A program made the translations under genes and the position numbers. Below the pieces are notes generated by a model. The model was not told where the DNA came from and did not search any database. It was given only the letters and a program-made list of their open reading frames with translations. Of a stretch of DNA of 64,000 nucleotides, positions 50,456 to 63,732 are shown one piece after another (position 1 is the first letter of the stretch; every line of letters begins with the position of its first letter). Origin of the DNA: Glandiceps talaboti. Its lineage: Eukaryota > Hemichordata > Enteropneusta > Spengelidae. The stretch is taken from positions 25,410,676 through 25,474,675 of the forward strand of contig NC_135550.1 in the NCBI RefSeq assembly GCF_964340395.1. The letters run 5' to 3'.

Positions 50456-52974
50456 AACATTCTGCAATGTTTTTGTTATTGCCATAAACAGAAGTATAAA
50501 ACACACAAAATATAGTTTTACATGTAAAGGGGAGTGACAAGTCTGAAGTGAATCTAGCTACAGATTACAAGCACTTTTTTCATGATTGTCTATGAAAATT
50601 ATCATCATCATGTACTGAAATTGTTTTTTCTTTTTTTAAGTTTTTGGACAAAAATTTACTGTAAAAGACTTTACCCAAACATTGCAAGACCATGAGAAAA
50701 TTTCTTCAGGGGTCCAATAATTTCTTGTTTCTTACAGAATGATTCAGACATCCCGTTTCATTTGCCTGTTACATAAATGAGAAAGTAATTTCCCCATAGC
50801 ATGCAAACTGAGCTAATTCTACTTTCAAAATACCTTGTAAAAGGGCAAAGTATCTCTAGGGATGGACAAATGCATTTGGTGACACAAAACAAATGTGTGT
50901 AGAAAATTCTATAGCCCTTTGGCAAATTATACAACCCATACCTTCCCTCAACTCTGAGCAATTTAATTCATGCATTTGTGTTTCTGTCAATTTAAGTTTT
51001 GGCACAAGTACTTTTTGTAATTGGAAAGGTTTCATCCATTGGATTGTTAAAATCTCTAGAGGTTTAGGAAACCATGAGATGACAGTTAGGAATAACAGAA
51101 ATAACAGCATGTGTCTTTGTACATTGCCATAATTCACTCCACTATAATACCAGACATGTGCCAGCAGTTACAGAAATAAAGACTATACACGTGTGGAATA
51201 GCTATCAGCACTGCAATGCACCAAAAAATTCCTGAACCACTGAATAAAGCTCAACATGGTGAACCTTTAATCTTTAATCTTATAAACATTCCATCTACTC
51301 AATTGATTGATATGCCTAGGCACAGACTCCTTGTCTTGGAGCCCAAACATGTTTTAAATGGATCCTTCAGACAATTAATCAGCCTCACAGAAGCTCTCAT
51401 CACAACTCTAATATGTACAAATGTAGAAGATATGTTTTCTTCTATTAAGCAACCAGTGACAAATGGAGGGTAGGAAAGACACTTGTAACAGGCAAAGCAC
51501 AAGACAAAGTGGCATACATATATACTCTACTGATGTTCTGTACATTTTGTATAAAACAATCTTGAAGAAATTTGGTTACAGAAACATGTAAATTGTGATA
51601 AGACATGATACATCTACTAAATGCAGTTGCTACAGTATACAAGAAAGCAATTTTTACTAATACTATAGTTTGAGAACCTCGAAAAAAGGGGTGGGGGGAA
51701 TCTGGTAAAATCTGCATATATATAGATTCTCATACCTTTTACTTTTACAATAAACCATGTGCAACTCAGATAGAGATAAAATATGTCAAACCCTTAATAA
51801 AACACTGTAGTAGTATATATTTCCTTTTTGTTCCACCATGGCTTAGTATTCACTGCTAGATACTACAATGCACATATAATTGAAATGTTGTTGCTTTTGA
51901 CCAAAATATTGCTTGTTTTTAGTACTTAAGGGTATTTTTTTTTCAATTTTGATGAGATGTTATCTTTCCTATCCTGGGATATATAAAAGCTTTCTCATAA
52001 CTGTGATTGACATACCATATTCCATTAGTGCAATATGTGAGCCACTTTGAATGCAAAGATCAAATCTAACTACTGACAAGAACATCATACAACTGTCTAT
52101 TAAACACAGATGACAAAATGAATGAAAACCAATGGCTGAATGCATTATGAACATTTCTGACCCACAAAAAACCCACTTATGAAGAGATCATACACATCTT
52201 AAACATCCTGACAGGTGATGGAGAACAATTTTTTGTCTCTGGTATCACTGTGTAACATGTTAATTGTCACTATATCATATACTTATACACTGGGTACACA
52301 GTATCTGCATCATTTATACTGACACTTCCTGACACAAACTTTTCACAAGTGTGATAAGGACCTAACCTATGTGATTCATATCTATTCAGGATCTAGTCTG
52401 AGAACTGCAATGCCATATTTGATTAGGAGTATGGAATTATGAATAAATTGAAAGCATCAAACTGTTTAGTTTGGAAGATGTATGCCATTCATAATGTCCC
52501 AAATACAAATTGGAACATAGATGTATAACTAAGTATGCTGACAAACTAGGGTACACTAGCTGTATTTGTTAGGACAAATATATCTAAAGAGTGTTTTTTG
52601 TTCAAATATAAATGTTAGAAATCAATAAAGGTCAATTCTTCTAGTGGCAGGAACTTGGAAGAAATGTTATAAAATTGCTAATATTAACAATAAAATTACT
52701 GGTAACTTGTAAAGGTATCGATAGTAAAACTATATTCAATTCGAAGTTCATTTACGGTGAGATTGATCTTTCTGACATTGCTACTTGCATAAAAAATGAT
52801 ATTCAGCGGAGATCAAGCAATCATAGACATTGTATACCACTGATAAGTGGTAATCGTGGTTATAAATCAAAATTATATCAAAAATACTTGCCGAAATAGA
52901 ATATTACTGCCTTAAACATTGAACGTCATTTGACAAGTAGGTATATGTCAAAGGTTATTGTTTGCAATGCAACA

Positions 52975-53135
52975 AAGTGGTTACATGGGGCAACTCATGA
53001 AGCAATGAGTCAAGAAGCAACTTGTGACGAGTTGCAGAAAAACCGACATGTCGGTTTCCTTGCGACACACCTAGCGAGAGGCAATTTGTTGCATGCGATG
53101 AATTGCTTAGTGAGTTGCTTGTCGAGTAACTGGGC
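52975..53135. repeat. GC-richer imperfect fold-back element
   Basis: Centred on a perfect 18-bp palindrome AAACCGACATGTCGGTTT (53040-53057). Arms share inverted blocks GTTAC...GCAACTCA and AAGCAAT...GCAAC. Base composition is clearly less AT-rich than the flanks. It resembles a palindromic MITE; the ends are not clear and no duplication was identified. The open frame through it is probably not a gene. Confidence 0.65.
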
Positions 53136-53857
53136 CTTTAGTTTAGAAGCAAATTACACGTACAGGTCATGTGAATTCGTACTTTTAAAAGGTACTACAG
53201 TCTGAAATCAATGTAAACTATAAGGCACTCTGAACTAGAAAGCATGGACTATCCACTAATATCATCTGCATATCATTGTGGAATGGATGGATGGCCTGGC
53301 AGACTCTATCTTAACAACTTAAGCATTTGATTTTGCTGTATAGGACAGTAGAAGAACTTCATATAGTACACATCATAATTCACATTAACAATATCATATT
53401 TCATATGTGTTCAATTCAGGACATAAGCAGATGGTGAAATGATAATCCACTGTAAATTTGAAAAAATAAATCAATTTTAAAGTGTTGTGTAGTGGATTTA
53501 CAGTACATGCGGTCAAACAAATCTTTATGTATAGATTGTCCTTATATGGGAATACAGCCTCCACATTTAACAGTATATATAGATTAATCTCATGAGTATT
53601 ACAATGCAACTATCAAAGGTGATGAACTGAAATGACTTGAATCCCTATCACAGTCAGGATGTTACCTAGACAATCTGCCTACTGGAAATTATCTTTTAAT
53701 ACATTTGGTTCCTCTGGCCTCATGCAGGTACATGTACTTCGGAAGTACGTCCTACCTGAGGAATTCAAGAATCTTACCCTAAGGTACAGATAGGACGATG
53801 TAAGATGAAGAATCATGTATACATTTATGAATGTACAGTAATATATGATAAAGCTGA

Positions 53858-53960
53858 TTTCAGGAGACCTCCCCACAGATAAGCTAAGTAGCATGGTTTC
53901 AGGAGACCTCCAACAGGTGATTTACAGTAGTAAGGTTTCAGGAAACCTCCAACAGGCAGG
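53858..53960. repeat. 39-bp tandem repeat, about 2.6 copies
   Basis: TTTCAGGAGACCTCC-type blocks at 53858, 53897 and 53936. Confidence 0.87.
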
Positions 53961-54214
53961 ATGTACTTAAAGTAGTTTGGTTTTTAAGATTTACTACTAC
54001 TACTACTAAGATACATTTGCATCCATACATTCACAAAATGAATCTGATACCTACTACAGAAGGATTCGGGTGACTTTGTATATATAACAACATCTATATT
54101 CTTACACATCACTAGAATCACATAATTCTATTTTGACAGAAAAATCCAATCTAGTTTAATTTTACTGGATATAAATTTTGCATCTGTATAGAATGAAATT
54201 GACTAGGTCACAGG

Positions 54215-54660
54215 ATGCTTTGACTTGAGCATCATCAATGCAATGGCCATGAGCACCATTCAAGGTAGACAATAAATCATATTTCCTTCATTATGGCCAG
54301 GTCTTTGACTAGAGCAACATCAATACAATGGCCATGGGCACCATTCAAGGTAGATAATATATTATATTGCCTTCATTATGGCCAGGTCTTTGACTAGAGC
54401 AACATCAATACAATGGCCATGAGCACCATTCAAGGTAGATAATATATTATATTGCCTTCATTATGGCCAGGTCTTTGACTAGCGCAACATCAATACAATG
54501 GCCATGCGCACCATTCAAGTTAGACAATAAATTATATGGCCTTCAATATGGCCAGGCCTTTGGCTAGGACATCATTAATACAATGGACATGGGCACCATC
54601 CAAGGTAGCCAATAACTCATATTGCCCTCAATCTTACCAGTAATCCATCTACTCTGAGCA
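54215..54660. repeat. 85-bp tandem repeat, about 5 copies
   Basis: TTTGACTAGAGCAACATCAA recurs at 54304, 54389 and 54474, with variants at about 54219 and 54559; period 85. Copies contain ACAATGGCCATG-GCACC and CATTCAAGGTAGA. Confidence 0.94.
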
Positions 54661-55110
54661 CAAGTCAAGGTAGACCCATCATGTTGCCTTATATCTAACA
54701 TGTTATTATTCAAGTATTCTGATCATCATCCCAAGTAGCCAGTAAATGATATTGCCCTCAATCTCACTTGTTATCATGCAAGCACCCTGAGCATCATCCC
54801 AGGTAGACATTAAATCATATTGCCCTTAATCTCACCAGTTATCATTCTAGTCGCTTAGCATCATCCCAGGTAGGCAATAAATTATATTCCCTTCAATCTC
54901 ACCAGTTACCATTCAAGTACTCTGAGCATCATCCCAGGTAGACAATAAATCATATATGAGAATAAATGTTCATACACTCTGGGATGAGATATCAGTGAAA
55001 ATTTGGAATTCATTTCAAAAGATATCTTTTGACTGTGAGTAGAAATTTTCATTTGATAGATGATAATGAACCATATTGCCCTCAATCTCACTAGTTATCA
55101 TTCAAATGCT
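54660..55110. repeat. ~68-bp tandem repeat derived from the adjacent 85-bp family
   Basis: GCATCATCCCA recurs at about 54791, 54858 and 54926 (67-68 bp), with AGGTAGACAATAAATCATAT and CTCAATCTCACCAGTTA blocks. It shares the GAGCA-CATYCAAGGTAG core with the 85-bp array. Confidence 0.85.
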
Positions 55111-57999
55111 CAAATGAGTGGTATCTAAAATAGCTACCAAAGGAAATAAAGTTTAATGAGATTTTGGGGAAGTCATAAATGGATTGCATCTGTGACACTG
55201 CAAGTATGCAGGATCTGTCTACAACACTGTTTGAGCTAGTACAGAAAGCAGAGTTCATGTTACCAATTTATGTCACGGTATACACTGAACAACAGTAGAC
55301 AAATAGCTTGACAGGATGACAAGGAATGACATGTGAAATATTATTTTCCATGTGAACCCATGTCCATAAAATATCTTCATTCTTTTATTTTTAGCAATGG
55401 TTAACAAAATGAACCTCGCCACCTGTGTATACACAAAACCTGTCATTTTTAATCACCCAACTGCAATACCAGCAACTATCAACTTTCTATACCTAGATTA
55501 CCAATTCTTGCAACTTGCTATCTTTTTAGATTTTCATGTTTTATATTCCTTCTGGTCAACATTTCTAGCCGTTTTCAAAAGAAAAGACCAACTCATTTGG
55601 TTTTGCATCGACAAGTTTACATTTTGAGCTGGTCTAAAACAAAAATGTGATCCTATTTTAGCCCTATGTCTCCACAGATGGCACGACACAATGTAGTTTT
55701 GTCTTTCTCTTCTGGCACAGCTTTCATAATAACACGGTGCAATATCCTGTGATAACTTGGTATGCCAATTACTATATAATTAAGTGGTGTTGCTACTCAA
55801 ATCTGAAGTGTGCAGACACTACTATCTAACCCACATAATCTCATTCTGATGTTTTTATTGTGTATCTTAGTCTGGACACTATGGTACAGCAAGCCTCTCT
55901 TATACATCCCTTGCTGACTTGCACGCTTCATATGAGTCATGGTTTTGCATGGTTCCATTATCTGTAACTTTATCAAAATACCAACGTTTCTAACTATGAA
56001 ATATGAAATATGTCTAATGGAGTACCGGTATGTTTTTTCAAAAGAGTGCAAATTTAGTTTAAATTTAAGTTTTCCTTATCAATATACCTTATCTATATTT
56101 CTGTAATATTTAAAACTAGACTGACAGCTTTGCTTAGCAACATACAAATGTTTGTCACTATTTGTGTCTCTAAGCAATGGTTCCTGCATTTATTTTCACA
56201 AGGTATCAGACTTATGACATGAAAGTCAACAGTTTAGTCCTAAGTTACTGGCTACTTTATCAACATTAGAAATACACAACGTACTTTGAGACCAGCAAAT
56301 AATTGATATACATATACATGTACCTGGAAACACATCAGACTGTAACGGTACCACAGGCCATATACATGGATGACCATGCACATATTAATCATTTATTCAT
56401 ATTTATTTTGGATGTACTTTTTTGACATCTTGTTTATGGCAAATAAAAGAGAAACCCTGTTTTATATAAAAATGTGCATGTAAAAATTCTACTTTTACCC
56501 TGACCTGTAGCATGACAGGATTTCTTTTGAGTGAATGAATTTTAGGCATTACATTTGGCAAAGCACATTATTACTGATAGTAATAAGCCCTGTACTAGCT
56601 CGAGGACTCCTGTACAACCTCATAAACAGAGATATAACAGGTGACAAATTTTGAATTTGTATCATTGTATAGAGTGAATATTTTTTTTGAAGTAGAACAC
56701 AGTAGTACGGTTGATATTTGACCAACACTTACAATTTTAAAGTTTATTGTCGATGAAAACTAAAACTAAATTATACATCAGTTACATTTGTCTTTATACA
56801 AGCAGTGAAGCCGAGTTTAAAATCACACAAACACAAGGCAAGATACTGTATTCAATAATCATACATTTCTTTGCCATGTATCTACATGATTGTATGCATT
56901 ATAACCTTACACTTTCAGTGTATGCCTAATGCATATCAATAAGGTTATTTGCATAATTAAGCATAGGTCAACTAAAAATCTGTCCTTACTTTCATTTATT
57001 TCATGGGTTTCAAGATAAGCGATGAAGCATTATAAGACATGCAGAAAAGAGCATAATGAAAGCTTTGAAAGATAACTCCAAAATGAGTTGTTTAATTTTC
57101 TGATTAACAGAATATGACCTACATTGAGTTACCTGTATTTGTTATGAGATGTTGCTTACATATATAATGCTCACTTGACATATGCAAATATACAAAGTAC
57201 AGGTAGACAGAAATAACAAGCACTAGAGTATAAATTGTGGCAGTGATCAGTCAAGCATTATAGCTAAACTCATGAATAATTCCCCACCACTACACGTAGC
57301 TGGAACATGTTTGCTAAAGTAATTCTGTTGATTTACAAATGTATTGATGTCAGGGAATATTACAGTGACAAAACAGACTAAACATACATATAGTGGTTGT
57401 TATTGGAATGAATACAAAGATGACAAGCGGAATTGATATATTCGCTTCCATAACTCATTTTTTTTTTCATTTCCAGCATATCATACACGTACATCAAGTT
57501 TTTTTAATGTCAGCAAATCAAATGTAATTATAGTCATTGGAAATCTAATTCTGTAATAAAATCTTTATCATTTCATTTATACCAAGACATCAAGATGATG
57601 ACCTATAGATAGAAGTCTGAGGGATTTCACTTGAATACTAATATGTCAGCTCTTTAAATTTTGAAAGAAAGTTTTTCAGGATGAAGTTCTCTGTATGGTG
57701 GGGTGGGTAAATCTTTTAGGCCACAATATTAAAATATCTTTACCTACATGTATAGTGACTACTTTCTAAGAATACCTTAAAGTGGCACATGCTCAGTTTA
57801 ACAGTCTATTTTTACTCAAGTAATATACTGCATAAAATCTTTATTAAACTATTCTGATATAATGTTAACATCTATGCATGCCTTTAAGTGGCATTAAAAA
57901 TCATCATCTGGCATTGTTAGCACAGTTGCTAGAATAACATTATGGGTTTTCTCTGACTTGTTAGCACAACTGAACAGTTTCAGTAGTGTTATAGGTTAG

Positions 58000-58330
58000 G
58001 CATGGCAAAGTGTCTGTCTGTCTGTCTGTCCATGTGTGTGTATACAACTTAATGATATTTGGTGGGTATATTACCTTGGGTATCTAGTTGAGAAATTGTT
58101 CAAATCAAAATGATCTTACCACCGGTGTGTGATTTGGGTAAAAAAATGTGATTTTTTGTAAAAAAAAAAAAACCTCCCAAAATGCTGGGCAGATTGATCT
58201 GAAATTTGGTTGGAATGTCCTTAGAGGTGTTTAGATTAAGAATTGTTTATGACATGATGATCCATCAGTGATATGCAAATTAGGTATCGTGTACAATAAC
58301 TTTTTAATATTACAAACCCAGAAAAACCCA
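58000..58330. repeat. Possible dispersed repeat with TGTC microsatellite core
   Basis: A TGTC run (58011-58030) is followed by text with several short poly-A/T stretches and a TATGCAAATTAGG word that also occurs near 34.33 and 34.82 kb. Classification as mobile DNA is inference. Confidence 0.35.
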
Positions 58331-60217
58331 AACTTTTACTCCAAATTTAAGAGTGCAATGACTAAGAAAGAATATTCAATATGTTCTATATATAGCATAT
58401 GGCAGAAATAAATTTATCAGAATGGAGACAAGACAGATCACATCAGTCTTTTTAAATCTTACTAAAGCTACTGGTACTTTATTTTGATATGTAAGGACTT
58501 TGAAGACCTACGACATCAATCTCTAAAAGATAGGATTTCATGGTAGTCTGAACATGAGATAGGATTTCATGGTAGTGTTACTTATAGTACATGTACTCTT
58601 GGTTTACACAAGAAAATTCAAACCATATCTTATGATGGAACAACACAAAACAGATTAGCATCCAGTTCAATTCTTTATCAAATTGCATGTGCAAAGAGCC
58701 TTAACAACTCTTAACATTCACTGAATTCTTGTAATGAGTTAGAGTAAGATACACAGAGAAAAGAGTCTGTTAAATGACTAACTTGTAAATCATCTATGGT
58801 GACCAGTACTTCAAAAGGAAGGCGGTTTTTAAAGAATGCAATTACAGTTACAACTTTACATTTCATTCTCAACCATAGCAGTTTATCAATTAAACACAAG
58901 TAATGAAACTGCTTTGAACAATAGCATGTTTTTATACAAACCAATGATTGATATCTACCAATTCACAAAATCAATACTTTTTACTAATCTATACTTGTTA
59001 CATTACTACATTTAGTTGAATTACTTTATATTACATGATATTTCCTTGAGATGCTAGGTAACAATAGATTTTTTTACTTTTAAGAATCAATAAGTATGCT
59101 ATTCCACTTATAGACTAATGTTAGAGAAAGAGTAACATCGACTAATGTCATAGCATACTATAACATGCTGATGGAAAGTTTCTTTATTTATTTGAGATGT
59201 TTCTAGACCATGTGGGCATGATGCCATTTGTCTTTTGATATGGCAGATTAGAATGCTATATGAGTGTATGAAAATATTTCAGTAATACTTTGTCAGTCTT
59301 TCCTGCAATGGTATAGGGATTATTTTTATTAAATATAATGTTAAGATAAGGAAATGCAACTGCATAAATGTTAACACCACTTTTGAAATAATCTTAATGT
59401 AGAAAAATGTAGAGGGAATAATAATAAGGAGATCTTAAATATAATTATGAAACATTATAAAAATGTCTGGACGCTAAAACAAAGAAGAAGATATTTGTGG
59501 CAACGAGCCAGTGTGTGTAGATGACATTATTACAGTGTACAATGATATATTACAACAAAGGTTTTCTTTCATATTGCTGGTACATACATAAATATGTACT
59601 GGAATTTTGTGTATTAAACAACAGGTATTGAATTTGTTGAAAAAATCTAACACATCAATCATTACGTAAAATGTCATGTCACCAGTACAACACTTCAAAT
59701 AAACAGAAACTGAACAAAACATTGAAACAGTAACTGCACCAAACAATTGGCTTTGTGACCCCATTCATGCATAAAACAAAATGTGGAGTGTTTTTTGTCT
59801 GTACAGTGACAATGGTCACATTGAAATACATGATACTGTAAGCAAAATGGATATTATAGTTCAGCTGACAAGTAAACATGTTGGCGGTTTCTGGGGCTAA
59901 TAAATTTGAAGCACTTTAATCACCACTTCAATTCAATCAGTCATGCTATCAGTCTTTTTATAGATGAAATGTTTGAAAGGGAACAAAGGAAAGAATTGCG
60001 GTGATGGGTAAGTAATTAACTGTAATTCAACTAAAGAAACAGAAAGTATTGTGTAGTTGATAAAAGCTGGACAAAAATACACTGTGTAATAAAAGGTAAC
60101 ACACACCTGTTTGATTGACATTCTAGGGTGAAAATTATATGGACCAATGCTTTCCAATACCAGGAAACTATGGTGTAATTTTGAGATCCACAGGTATCTC
60201 TTTTACACTAAGCTGTT

Positions 60218-60238
60218 GGGGGGGGGGGGGGGGGGGGG
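60218..60238 (+). repeat. 21-base poly-G tract
   Basis: Uninterrupted run of 21 G on the plus strand, striking in AT-rich surroundings. It could fold as a G-quadruplex or be affected by sequencing error in its length. Confidence 0.95.
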
Positions 60239-62289
60239 CATTACAAAACAACTATTTTAGTTTCATTGAGAAACAAGAATGATTATACTTCATTGGATAG
60301 TAACAGAATGTACTTTCTGCTCTATGCGACCAACCCCGCTAGGTGTATATAATATTATTAGGTTAGATTTCCCTCCTGATGCCCATAGTCACCTTCTTTC
60401 ACCTACCATATTCATCAGTTTTTAACTTTAAGTGTCTTTTTTAATGTAATTATTTTCAAAATTCTCTGACCCTGTTCTCAAGAAAAGACTACTATCAGCA
60501 AATTTATGCGATTATTTGATATTAGAATGCCAATACTGAGATGAAACTGTACAATACAATAAAGTTTTAAGTAAATACATATAATTATAAACTATTGTGT
60601 CCCTAAATTTTGCTTTAAAGTTCCCTTTTATATGATTTGCAACCAATCAAGCTGTCTGTAAATTAATTAGTGCTTGTTGCAATAATTCACTGTGCATACA
60701 CAATTCCTTCTACTTGATCACATGATGAGATTAAAACATGAAGATAAGCAGTGGGCAATACCAGTTTGCATTATTCATGGTTTTCTAATAAAATAAGGAG
60801 CTGATAATTAATTCAGTGTACAAATTCTACTGGCATTAAGTACAATCGTTACATTCAAAATAAAAGTATTCCTTTCCAATGGAACGCCATGGATACAATT
60901 TAACATCATAAATGGACAATGCTTTCATCAATTGGGCAGATTAGACACTGCATGCACCAAACCAAATTTGAACTATGAGAGGTTACTGTGACCCACTCAA
61001 CAGTTTCTGAATAAAATTGATCAGTTGAAATGAGTTGTTGTTGTTGCTAGGCTGTTCAGACATCTGTTGGTATGCATTAAGTTAGGGATTTAAATCCTGG
61101 TAAGTGCTAGGTACCACAACAGGTGACTGTGAGTGGAATTATCAATGACCTTCAGATCTTATTCCTTTATCAACTGAAAGAGCTAATGGATGAATATACA
61201 TGCACACACTTCACATACTGTCTCTGAGTCTGCGTTTATTAAAGAACATAGACAGAGGATGTCTGATTTTTTTTTCCACTGTGCATTTACATGGTACTGC
61301 ATATATTGCAAAAATAGAAAAACTAAATTGATAGCAAATAGTCTTATTGAAGTTATTCGTGACAACTGAAGGCTCCTAAAAGTGTACATCTTTAATATTT
61401 TCGACGAACAATATTTGAGATCAACAAGACTCAAAATTTTGATACTATCTCTACTTATTACATCATTCTTTTGGACTGACAAATGACTGTTTGGGAAAAA
61501 CAAATACATGTATAATTATGGGTAGGTCAGAGAATGGGTAAATTCCAAAACTGACACAAGAATTCCTAGCAACAATAAACACGCCCATAGCAACTATATG
61601 TATGTAAATATGGTGTTAAAGGTTGGAACAAATGTACATATGAAAGGGTTGGCTAGGAAATGTATTTTTCAAAATCCTCAAATCAGTCTCTCGCAGCCAT
61701 GGCAACAATGTAAAGGAAGTGTTCTTGGCTTCATGAAATTGAACGATAGGATTATTCTAGATAAAAATTGCAAACTACATTAATTGATTCCCAAATGATA
61801 ATAACCTACATTTGTAATTTTAGTATAATTGGTTGTGGTACTACACATGTACATCATTTAGCACGGTTTTAACTTGAAGTGTTTCAACACAGCAGCTAGT
61901 TGAACCCAGTCACGTCACAGTTATATGACCATAAACTACAGTATACAGTAATGGTAATACGTATGTACACTTTGATGTCATGTTCTACACAGTTTGTAAT
62001 TAGAATTCATAGCAAGTTACTTGGTCTAATTCTACTTTCAATAAAGTACACTAATTTAAAGTAACAAGTCATTGCACCATCATTAGGAGATATGGTCCAT
62101 TGAAGAAATACATCAATACCATTTTCAGTCTTTGCAATTCAACCTAAATGAGTGAGAAAGGCCTCATCACACTGTAAACTTATTCATATTTCTCTGCTTT
62201 AGCAAGACTCAAATGCTGGCAGAATTTTCAATTTGCAGCATGTTATTGAATACATAAAAGGAAAAGGGCAAACAGACAGGGAGAGACAA

Positions 62290-62540
62290 ACTTCAAATTT
62301 CAATTCCATTTCCATCTGAAAATTGAAATTTGCATTTTATTTCTGCTACCATTTGAAGATTAAATTTCAAATTTGAATTGTTCCCATTTCAAAATTGTAT
62401 TCTATTTGTGTTTATAATACCATTTACAAATCGAACTTCAATTTCTGCTACCATTTGAAAATTGAACATGAAATTTCATTCCTGCTACCATATAAAAATC
62501 AAACTTTTAAATTTGAATTCTATTTCTTCTTACTGTTTGA
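62290..62540. repeat. Degenerate AAATTTGAA-rich repeat
   Basis: CTGCTACCATTTGAA and TTTCAAATTTGAATT words recur at irregular spacing of roughly 40-100 bp. Confidence 0.6.
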
Positions 62541-62905
62541 AAAGTGGTGATGGATTAATTTGTGGTGAAATCAAACAGATCTGGCCTTAGCAATTCTGAT
62601 TCCTGTGCAGAACAAAAGGTTCTTACAGACTGTAATCCTAGTACTTGTAGCTAGAACACAATGGTTAAAGTAAATTGAGTTAAACGTAGATAAAATATGC
62701 CATGTCCAACACTATGTCTGAATAAAATATAGAGCAAAACTGAAGCCTTTTGTGTTCTTGGATAAACCTGATAACAATACCAGGTATTGATACATTGTGC
62801 TGGAAAGTGACAAACTTGACACGACAGGTTGATGTAGCGTGAGATGTACGTAAGAGGAAAGTAACATCTTCGGGTCACTGATTATTTCAATGTGTTACTT
62901 GTTTT

Positions 62906-63080
62906 CAGCAGCTCATTTACCTTGTTCCTAGCAGTTCATTTACCACATTCTCGCAGTTCATTTACCTTGTTCCTAGCAGCTCATTTACCACATTCCTAGC
63001 AGTTCATTTACCTTGTTCCTAGCAGCTGATTTACCACATAGCTCATTTACCTTGTTCCTACAAGCTGATTTATCTCATTT
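62906..63080. repeat. 23-bp tandem repeat (alternating 46-bp higher unit)
   Basis: GCAGCTCATTTACCTTGTTC alternates with GCAGTTCATTTACCACATTC, giving about seven copies; the last ones are interrupted. Confidence 0.92.
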
Positions 63081-63528
63081 TGTCCTTAACACACATCAAT
63101 CATTCATAACTTTGTATATTATGCTACACCTAAAGTAGTGAAATCTCCTACCTCCATGAAACTATAAAGGCACATATAACATCATAAACTTTTTATATTA
63201 AGTATATATTGATTCATTACTTTGTACATAGATTAAATAAATATTCCTTATTAGTAATTTTTATAAATCTTAGCCTTTAAAACACTTTTTCAATAAACTA
63301 ATATTAATTTTGAAATTTAAAGTATTTTTTACCTGGCTGAAGGGAAGGAGTATCTAATTTATTGCTACATGGATGCACAGCACAGTCATTTTCAAAATGG
63401 TAGCTTAAAACACCAAACAATATTCAGCACTTTCATCGAATTCTGTCTTACATCATGTAATACTGTCGTCTTCAACAATTTTGTTGAACGATTTTTGATT
63501 TATAAGACTTAGTGCTTATTTTTCCCAG

Positions 63529-63732
63529 AAAACAATGTCTTGCAATCACTTTATATCACTTGTCAAGTTTAAGCTGCAAGCTGATGGTACACGATGGTAC
63601 AGCATATTTAGACATGATGATGACTTGTACTCCGGATTAGACAGAAACATTCCTAGAATTTCAAATGTGGAATCTGAGACACAATCTCTCAGGAAAGAAG
63701 CCGGTACACCTTCACAACAGTTCAATCATTAA
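63529..63732 (+). CDS. Possible terminal exon of an unidentified plus-strand gene
   Basis: A good acceptor (TTATTTTTCCCAG) is followed by an open frame containing KLQADGTRWYSIFRHDDDLY and ending in a stop at 63730-63732. The coding-like stretch is polar, uses mixed codons and is less AT-rich than its surroundings. I recognise no family and see no upstream exon or canonical AATAAA close downstream. It could be chance; open frames of this length are common here. Confidence 0.22.
   Translation, partial: KTMSCNHFISLVKFKLQADGTRWYSIFRHDDDLYSGLDRNIPRISNVESETQSLRKEAGTPSQQFNH

Noticed and set aside
52930-53205. 91-residue plus-strand open frame with ATG
   Set aside because: Runs through the palindromic element; composition follows the repeat, no recognised domain and no splice context.
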